Positions 15,985 through 22,599 of a DNA stretch of 22,599 bases are shown here, piece after piece (position 1 is the stretch's first letter; the number at the start of each line of letters is the position of its first letter). Source of the DNA: Mesotaenium endlicherianum (taxonomy: Eukaryota; Streptophyta; Zygnematophyceae; Zygnematales; Mesotaeniaceae). Position numbers and translations under genes: made by a program. Below the pieces are notes generated by a model, which worked only from the letters and a program-made list of their open reading frames with translations, searched no databases and was not told the origin of the DNA. The DNA lies in assembly GCA_009602735.1 (NCBI GenBank), contig WELA01003891.1, positions 598,671 through 621,269 of the forward strand, in the 5' to 3' direction.

Positions 15985-15990
15985 TTTATT
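15985..15990 (-). terminator. Candidate polyadenylation signal of the SRC2-like gene
   Basis: AATAAA on the minus strand (TTTATT on plus), about 165 bases downstream of the stop codon. The spacing is plausible for a 3' UTR but unproven. Confidence 0.35.
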
Positions 15991-16152
15991 TTCTTACACC
16001 TACTTCACATAGTCACTAAGTAAACACTCAATCTTTCCTGCTCCATGGCAAGCAAATTTAGTTAGTAAGCAGGCCTAAGAGTTTGTATTTGTAATTGCAG
16101 AATAAAATGCAGACTAGAACCTACTATGTCCCCATTGTGTAGGGAACTAACT

Positions 16153-17142
16153 CTAGAAGTCACCACCACCATCATCTCCACCACCATAGTCACCACCACC
16201 GCCACCGTCGTCATCCAGAGCCTCCCCTAATAATAGACCTCCCAAAAGACCACCAGCTAATCCCATCCCCATGCCACCCATACCACCACCCATCCCTCCA
16301 CCGCGCATCCCACCCATCCCACCCATCCCACCCATCCCTCCTCTACGTCCTTGTCCAGATTGCACATACACCACTTGTGGCTGCTGCTGATAACCTCCCT
16401 GAGGATATCCATAGGGAGGCTGAGGAGCATATCCATACGGAGGAGGAGGAGCATGACCATAACCTCCATGCGCCGGCACACCATATCCTGGCTGCTGCTG
16501 AGGATATGCCTGCTGTTGTCCGTACTGAGGTTGCTGCTGATACTGAGGAGGATATGCGTACTGAGCGGGAGGCTGGCCATGAGCCTGCTGAGGGTAAGGT
16601 TGTTGAGGATACTGAGAAGCACCAGCAGCATGGCTGGCTGTTGGATAAGCCGACGATAAAGAGTCCTTCTGGGGATAAGAGGTGTGCTCATCCTTCGTTT
16701 CCTTTGCAGCCTTCATGCCGTCGCCTTCTCCCACCTTGCCTCCCTTGGGAGACGTTACCATAACGGCAACGTTTACGTAACCATGCGTTCTCCCACTAGG
16801 GCGTAGGACGGGATAAGCTGCATACGTAGGTTGATCAAATTTCCCTCCTGGAGTGAACAGAGGGACCTTTGCAGTCCCGACGATGTCTTTCATATTTGGC
16901 GCAGTAAAAATCTGTATCTGAGCATAGGCATTTGGATTCTGAAGCAAGTTATCCTCGACATCCATAACAAACTTTTCATTCCAAGAAGGACTAGTTCCAC
17001 CATCAACGGCTATTTTACTCATCTGTTGCACATGAGTACCTGCGACCATCACTGAAGCTATAGGACTCATCTTCCCAAACAGCTTGGGATTCTTTAGCTC
17101 TTTACCTGAAATTAGCGTTATCTCTACCTTTCTAGGTGCCAT
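16153..17142 (-). CDS. SRC2-like C2-domain protein, single exon
   Basis: 329 residues from the ATG at 17142. A longer start at 17169 would add nine residues (MSSRSRCKV), but MAPRKVEITLISGKEL matches the usual start of the family. Residues about 4-130 form a C2 domain with the diagnostic GGTSPSWNEKF loop. Residues about 150-265 are rich in Pro, Gln, Tyr and Gly (YPQQ, PPPPYGYAPQ). About 266-290 is a Met-Gly-Gly repeat, followed by a short hydrophobic Gly-rich segment (GLAGGLLGGLLLG, about 295-307) and an Asp/Gly tail ending GGGDF. This order is that of plant SRC2 (soybean regulated-by-cold-2) proteins, which act at endomembranes and the plasma membrane in stress signalling. The first Ca-loop has MSPIAS where active C2 domains usually carry Asp, so calcium binding may be weak. 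The stop TAG is at 16153-16155. Confidence 0.88.
   Translation of the reverse strand: MAPRKVEITLISGKELKNPKLFGKMSPIASVMVAGTHVQQMSKIAVDGGTSPSWNEKFVMDVEDNLLQNPNAYAQIQIFTAPNMKDIVGTAKVPLFTPGGKFDQPTYAAYPVLRPSGRTHGYVNVAVMVTSPKGGKVGEGDGMKAAKETKDEHTSYPQKDSLSSAYPTASHAAGASQYPQQPYPQQAHGQPPAQYAYPPQYQQQPQYGQQQAYPQQQPGYGVPAHGGYGHAPPPPYGYAPQPPYGYPQGGYQQQPQVVYVQSGQGRRGGMGGMGGMGGMRGGGMGGGMGGMGMGLAGGLLGGLLLGEALDDDGGGGGDYGGGDDGGGDF
16307..16338 (-). repeat. 9-bp in-frame repeat coding Met-Gly-Gly
   Basis: Direct copies of a 9-mer (ATGGGTGGG on the coding strand) within the SRC2-like gene. Each unit keeps the frame. Confidence 0.85.
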
Positions 17143-17169
17143 GACTTTGCACCTCGAACGTGACGACAC

Positions 17170-18430
17170 TTACTAGTAACAGATGTTCTTCCTAAACAGT
17201 ATAAACGGATCAGTAGTGAAGTTAACTCAAAACAAGCTCTCAATAGATATCTCCGATGTCAAAACTTCAGTAAAAACTTCAGTCACCTTAACGAAATGAA
17301 TGCAAAATTAGCAATCACACGTGAGTTGCTTTATACATTCCTCGACGCTTCCCTTCCTATACGGAGTCCTTACGCATCAACAGCTCACTGTTATGCTGTG
17401 GCGTGGTGTCGAGCAGTGTAGAGTGCTGGCACAAATTGACATATTCTGGTGCAGTTTGGACATTTGGGTGCATTTGGGTGTGGAGGAAGGTGGAGGGAAG
17501 CCCCGGGAAGGGCTACTTCCTGCAGCTTGCACCTGTTCGGTGTGGTTCGGGACTCGGTAGCACTTGGTAGCCCCGTCGAAGAAACATCGCCGACAATATG
17601 CCGCCGGTTGCTTCGCCTGTATCCGTACAGCGTCAGACGCAAAAGTAGATCCCGAGTTGCGGAAACCGGCAAAACCTTGCGGATCGTTACTGTCCGTATA
17701 TAAGCACTAAGGGCGTCCACGTTTTCTCACGGCTCCAAACCTTGATCAAATGGTTCGGACCAGTTCATAGTGGTTTGGAAAGGTGCTGCTATCTCACGTG
17801 GTCACTTATGAGGTGCTTCAGATGACCAACAGGCCAGCAAGGCCCCGTTGCTTACTTTGGTCGTCGTTGCCAGTCGCTGCCAATCGTTGCCGATCGTTGC
17901 TGCTCGTCGCCCAGTTTTGCCAACTATTGTTCATCGCCAATCTTCGCTCATCTTTTCTCAAGTCGTTGCTGCACCAGTGCAGCGAAACCTGACCAAAATG
18001 GGCACAAGTGGCCCTCAAGTTTTGTCACGCAACCACCCCGAGCCACTCAGAGCACTTCGAAGCACGTCGAAGCACAATGGAAGGCATCCGCAGACCGCAA
18101 CGACTTGTAACGATCCACAAATACGTCGGCAGAAAACATGAGATCTTGGGACCGGGAGCTCATGGTCGAGCATGGTCGAACCCCATTTCTCACCACTTGA
18201 AGTGGAAAGCATGTGGAGAGAGGCTAAACCATCGACCTCTCAAGGCAAGCGAGCCGACAGTAAATGCGTGATAACCACCTCTTTGACGTGGAGGTTGACC
18301 TACTTCTAAGCATGTGAGATAAAGGACACCTAAAATAGTCGGGCACTTTATACACCGAAGTTGGCCGGAGCGCAAGGTGGAGCAGGGTTAAGTACCTCCT
18401 GGATGCAAAACAACTTGACGCAAAGTTTAT
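17170..18430. other. Upstream spacer of SRC2-like gene with 10-bp-period repeats
   Basis: It should contain the promoter of the minus-strand SRC2-like gene, but no convincing TATA is seen on that strand. Several short direct repeats with 10-bp spacing occur between 17457 and 18085. A TATATAAG on the plus strand (17697-17704) has no recognisable gene behind it. Confidence 0.5.
17857..17920 (+). repeat. Degenerate 10-bp tandem repeat (GTCGTTGCCA-like)
   Basis: Six adjacent decamers with consensus rTCGTTGCCa, the last reading AGTTTTGCCA. Confidence 0.75.
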
Positions 18431-20740
18431 GGAGATGTGTAATAAAATATGATACAGCAAACGTGCTTCCCAAGTCATAGGGTTTCAACATAATCTTGCA
18501 TTTGTATCACACACGGTTGAAACTCTCAATACCACAAAGAAGACAAACAACGGGTACCCAACGTAGAGTATGTATAATATGCTCATTTTGATTTGTAGAG
18601 AATTGGAGATTTGAAGCGCAAAAAGTGTCCTAGAAAATGTTCAATCTAATCTCACAGACAGGATTGAACATATAAGTTAAATACTACAAAGAAAACAAAA
18701 TAAACAATGGCTCTTTGAGGTGCATTACATGATTAAGTGTTCTTTTTGCAAGACTTTCGTTTTGGTTGTTTTTTCTTAGCTCAGACATGAGCACGTAGCT
18801 AAATTTTGCCACCTGGCATGAAAGCTACATCCACATGTATATATGTATACACATTTGTGAGATTTTTCAATCTTTGTCGACAATAAGGAGTCATTTAAGG
18901 CATAGCGGTGTTTATTTTATGAGAAGATATGCACGTTTTTTTTTCTTATGAACTTGCTTTGACTATATACTGACTTTGCAGTCAACTTACTAAAAACGTT
19001 ACATATGCCGAACGTGCTAACTCAACTAGCTATCCAATTGTAATTTGCATTCACATTGTGCAATAGTAAGAAGTTTTAGTTTTTTATGACACATACAGGC
19101 TTGTGACTGAACAAGTATAATCTCAAGACTTAGAACTTTTAGCGATTAACAAAATTTAGATCTTGCATCCTAAATACTCTAGGAGTTACCTTTCATCTCA
19201 GCCAGTCATGACTGTTGCATTGATATTATACAAGTTAGATCCTGCTAAGTATAAAAGTAGTAGATCATATTATAAAAGACAATAAATCAAGTTCATATTT
19301 TCTTAGCCATAGATTCAAGTCTTCCTCCTCTTATCAAAAGTCTGAAACTATCATTCTTCTATCACTTGCACGTTTCATATGCATACCCATTAATGTGCAC
19401 ACCACTATTATAATTAGTTTGTAAACAAGTTGATACATTCGTTGGTATGTTTGTTAATAATTTTGTATACAGTTGTAAAGGTGATGTAGCAAACTTATAG
19501 GCTTGCACTCAAACCAATTTTTTGGGGTAATGTGGAGGAATAAGAAGTTGTTTAGGAAGTGAAGCAAACTTATAAGGATCATGTTTAACAACGCATTACT
19601 CACATGCTGTTTTGAAAGCACTCAAAAGACCTAGATGGATATAAGAAGTATCCGGCCAAGCGAAACCAACTTGTGCATGAGCTCGCCTATCGGAAGACCT
19701 TGCCAACCATCTCGAGGACTAAACATAACCTAGGTTTTCCTTTTCGATGTGTGTAAGACATGCACACGTGCAAAAAGTATGATATTCCTTCCGTGTAAGG
19801 TCCAGTATCGATTGTTAGATTCAAGTGGGTCCACAAAATGCTTCAAGAGCTATTGTACAAAGATGATATCAAGATTCAATACCAAGGGCTAATGGCACAT
19901 TTGTGCAAAAATATATAGGTGTGGCCTCAAATACTTCGGCAAAGTTGGGTGTTTAAAAAGTGCAAAATGACGTAAACATGTGAAAGTAATAGAATATAAG
20001 TATTTGCTACACATGAGGTTGAAAGAACAACATAACAATAGGGTGACTTGGATTTTACTTCACACAAAACTTTGGTTCGCATGCGGTGTCAATATTTTAT
20101 GCATCAAGCTCTTGACAACCATCTTGCTTCTCTTTTGTCCAATAATACATCCTATTTACTATCTTGCGTCGTTTTCATGATTCGTTCAATGAGCCATGGC
20201 TCAGCAACATGAGAGGCAAGATCTGAGTTTCCACGAAAGGGAGCACTTGATGAGTACATCTTGCAATAACAAAGAAATTAAGATACCTTCTTACTCCTTT
20301 CCGAATTGTCTTTACTCCCTTGTTATTATTGGGGTGCCATCTTGAAAGACATAACACATTGTTCCTTTTTATGTGAAGAAGATGTGTGACCCATCTTAGT
20401 GGAATGAAACCCAAATGAAGGTGGCTAACCAGAAGCAAAGAATATCAAATGGTACAGTATAAGGAATATCGTATAAATTTTAGCATGCTACCAGAGCTTC
20501 TTTCAACGGTAAACTCATGGCTCTTAGAAGTTCATGAGAGACCTCATTCTACCTTCAATGAAAGGAGAGCTTTGGGAATGTAAAGCACAAATCTTAACAA
20601 AGACAATACATACCTCGCCCTTCTTGACATTTTCTACCATCTCACTAAAACGGGACTAACTGTGAATGAAAAAAGCAAGAGGAAACAAATGACAAAAGTA
20701 GACATGAGTCCCTACTACTGGTATATATGCAACAGAGGTA
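18430..20740. other. AT-rich gene-poor block
   Basis: About 2.3 kb of clearly AT-rich sequence with stop codons in all frames. The only plus-strand frame of note is a 38-codon piece around 19800-19915 and a 66-codon one at 19980-20180, neither of known family. It may hold old mobile-element remains, but no terminal repeats or transposase motifs were recognised. Confidence 0.55.
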
Positions 20741-20973
20741 TATAAGCATTGAGTGAGACGTGAGCAGGTGGACGGCATCTCGCTGACGGGTCTCAGCATC
20801 GTCACTGATTGGACAAAGAAGATGGCTTCATCTGATGCGGACCCCGTGGGCCTCCAACATCTCACACGCGCACACACGGGCACGCGGGCAGTAGTGCGCC
20901 CGCACACGCAACTTTCTCCTCCCAAGCTTCTCTCCAGAAAACAAAGAAACATTCCTCCCAAAGAACAACCACC

Positions 20974-21267
20974 CTATTGTTGAAGGTTGCTCTTGCCCCC
21001 CGCCCCCGACTTCCGCCTCTGCCCCTTGGCATCGCGGGGCGACTCCTGCGACGATGCTCGGGGGGTCCCCCCCTTCTTGTCCTTTTGGTGGCCCTGGGCA
21101 TCACTGTCGGACGATGCTCTCTTGGCCGCGCCTGCCCCTGCCCCTGCTCCCGGTCCCCCGCCTGCCTCAGGGGGGAGGTTGTTGCTGTCAAAGTGGCGAA
21201 TGCTCTTGCCCCACTCGGAGCCCTTCCGCATCATGTCTGAGAATTCCTGGTAGCTTATCCTCCCGTC
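20974..21267 (-). CDS. CDPK terminal exon with EF4 and long tail
   Basis: 97 codons plus TAG. It opens with DGRISYQEFSDMMRKGSEW, completing EF4. The rest is predicted disorder with several Ser/Lys/Arg clusters (SSDSD, RRKSG) that could be phosphorylation sites; this is inference. Confidence 0.92.
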   Translation of the reverse strand, partial: DGRISYQEFSDMMRKGSEWGKSIRHFDSNNLPPEAGGGPGAGAGAGAAKRASSDSDAQGHQKDKKGGTPRASSQESPRDAKGQRRKSGAGGKSNLQQ

Positions 21268-22312
21268 CTGTCGCCATGCACGCACGCACGCACGCACACA
21301 CGCGCCCATACACAAGAAACGGAGGTGTTGCCCCTGTCAGCTGTCAGCTGCCAGCTGTCGGATACAGGACCAACCACACTTCCACCCCTCTAAACCCTAA
21401 AGCAATAGGGCACGCATGCACATGCTCAGACAATCACACGCATGAGAGCGCGCATCCCCACATACGCAAACATGTGGCTTGCGCATGTACATGCACGGCA
21501 AAAACAAGCCGATCCGAGCAGCAGGTAGCAATGACTCCCGAACATGGCCGCCCCGCACACTTCAAGTCCGACAAGCAGAAGGCCCCACGCTCGCTCTCAC
21601 GCTCAAGACGAGAACCACCTGCACGACGTGCCAGTGCCGGTGGCAGCACAGCGGACCACTAGCAATACTCTGCCTGTGCAGCTCTCAAATATCACAAACA
21701 AGGACATACTGGAATAGAGTGCAAGGGATGGTTTTCCAGTGCCTGGAAAATGGATGAGACCAATATCAGGTCCTCCCCCTCCTCACAGATGAAGGGTATT
21801 AGAGACGTGAGCATCGGCAGGCCACACCGTCCATGTGGAGATACAGCCAGCAGCCAGCTGGCAGCATCACAGCCCCCCCCACTACCTAGACAGAGGCGTG
21901 CCAAACAGCAAGGGGGAGGAGGCAGGCTGAGCATCTGCAGCACTGAAAGTTGTGAGATGAAGGCTCCTTCTCCTTTCTCTCCCCCCTCCTGCTGCTCTGC
22001 CTTCTCTCCTCGTTCGCCTCGTCCTCGATCCCCCCCCCCCCCCCCCCCTTCGGGAGTGACGCAAGGAGCGGGCGCGCGGGGGCCGCAGCGACGTACATTG
22101 TCGGTGTCGACTTCGGAGATGATGTCGTTGAGCACGCCCTTGGTGGCGCCCAGGCACTCCTCCAGCTCGTCGATGTCAATGTAGCCGCTGCCGTCCTTGT
22201 CAAAGTGGTTGAACGCGGCCTTCAAGTGCGACTCCGTGTCCACCTTCTGCATGTGCATGGTGGCCGCCACAAACTCCTGGTAGTCGATCATGCCATTGCC
22301 GTCCACGTCCGC
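20974..22312 (-). CDS. Calcium-dependent protein kinase (CDPK/CPK), C-terminal EF-hand part
   Basis: CDPKs are Ser/Thr kinases with a fused calmodulin-like domain; calcium binding releases the autoinhibitory junction. Minus-strand exons: 22312-22097 (72 codons) and 21267-20974 (97 codons plus TAG), joined in phase 0 by an 829-nt intron with donor gtacgt and acceptor gcgacag. They encode EF-hand 2 (DVDGNGMIDYQE), the CDPK signature FVAATMHM, EF-hand 3 (DKDGSGYIDIDE) and EF-hand 4 (DTDN joined across the intron to DGRISYQE). All loops have ligands at positions 1, 3, 5 and 12. After EF4 comes a tail of roughly 80 residues rich in Gly, Ala, Ser and Lys (to GGKSNLQQ), much longer than in usual plant CDPKs. 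EF-hand 1, the junction and the kinase domain are beyond the right edge. The acceptor of the upstream intron is at 22313-22314. Confidence 0.93.
21268..22096 (-). other. CDPK last intron (829 nt)
   Basis: Phase-0 intron on the minus strand. It contains a 19-base C run on the plus strand (22030-22048), so 19 Gs in the transcript about 48 bases after the donor, and CACG/CACA-rich simple sequence at 21280-21310. No gene is seen inside. Confidence 0.85.
22030..22048. repeat. 19-base C homopolymer
   Basis: Uninterrupted C run on the plus strand inside the CDPK intron. Confidence 0.97.
22097..22312 (-). CDS. CDPK exon with EF-hands 2 and 3 and start of EF4
   Basis: 72 codons, ADVDGNGMIDYQEF to EVDTDN. 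The acceptor is gttgcag on the minus strand (22313-22319); the donor gtacgt is at 22091-22096. The exon ends inside the EF4 loop, after the fourth loop residue. Confidence 0.94.
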
Positions 22313-22599
22313 CTGCAACAGCCGGCCCGGTGGGTCCATACAGCGCACCCGAAGGGGGGGAGGGGGGGAGCGGGGGGGTTTGAGATGCGGGCAGGGCGGC
22401 CCAGCGATGGAAGGCACGTGCATGCACACGCGGGCGCAGGCGAGAACAGGACGGCATACATGCAAACGTACGCAAGCACACACCCGCACAGATACACAGA
22501 GAGACAGAGAAGCTGACAGTTATCAAACCGGCTCTCATCCAGGGAGGAAGCAGCCGGTGCATCACTGGAGGGAGCGGGCGGCGGGAGGGGGAGGGAGGG
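22313..22599 (-). other. CDPK intron, 3' part, continuing past the window
   Basis: No EF-hand 1 codons are found on the minus strand here, so it is intron. It is G/C-run rich, with CA and CACG simple sequence. Confidence 0.7.

Noticed and set aside
17697..17704. TATATAAG as a promoter for a plus-strand gene
   Set aside because: No coding sequence of any recognisable family follows it; the spacer beyond is repeat-like or AT-rich.
18165..18190. GGTCGAACCCC, resembling a tRNA B box
   Set aside because: It departs from the B-box consensus at key positions and no A box or cloverleaf arms could be placed.
19800..19915. Short open frame (VRFKWVHKMLQELLY...) that might be a mobile-element protein remnant
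   Set aside because: Only about 38 codons, no recognisable catalytic motif and no extension in other frames; too weak to annotate.
21391..21400. TAAACCCTAA telomere-box-like element; also tagggttt near 5937
   Set aside because: Isolated 8-10-base matches in an intron and a spacer, with no tandem array and no nearby start site; expected by chance.

Overview
The window looks like nuclear DNA of a green-lineage eukaryote, most likely a streptophyte (charophyte-type alga or early land-plant lineage). The evidence is spliceosomal GT-AG introns, a CDPK-type kinase with canonical EF-hands, and an SRC2-like C2 protein with the plant-type Pro/Gln/Tyr/Gly-rich middle and Gly-rich tail. The species is not identifiable from sequence alone. 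GC-rich gene blocks full of C/G runs, GT repeats and CAG repeats alternate with AT-rich spacers. There are no operons, CRISPR arrays or bacterial features.

Region by region: (1) 335-5252, plus strand: the 3' half of the gene for the 26S proteasome ATPase RPT4 (PSMC6/S10B), six exons with every visible junction in phase 0. It contains an exact 1,250-bp duplication (1237-2486 = 2488-3737) around a single N at 2487. The arrangement is what an unmerged contig overlap produces, so the duplication is probably an assembly artefact. (2) 5253-8250: mostly non-coding, with a frame-broken leucine-rich-repeat fossil near 6110-6860 and a 10-bp-period minisatellite. (3) 8561-13419, plus strand: an Integrator subunit 3 (INTS3) homologue. 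It has one very long first exon, a GC-rich second exon, and a last exon on the far side of a second N (12253). A possible TATA box and a 60-codon upstream ORF that stops one base before the start codon precede it. (4) 13420-16152: no gene recognised. (5) 16153-17142, minus strand: a single-exon SRC2-like C2-domain protein. (6) 17170-20973: non-coding, with 10-bp-period repeats near 17460-18085 and then a strongly AT-rich block. (7) 20974-22312, minus strand: the last two exons of a calcium-dependent protein kinase (EF-hands 2-4 and an unusual long C-terminal tail). The kinase domain lies beyond the right edge.

The four genes are independent housekeeping or signalling genes: protein turnover, snRNA/RNAPII transcript processing, membrane/stress C2 protein, and calcium signalling. 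I see no sign of functional clustering. I found no new biological system. The strongest results are the artefactual duplication in RPT4, the interrupted INTS3 model, the structure and composition of INTS3, and some unusual splice-site contexts.
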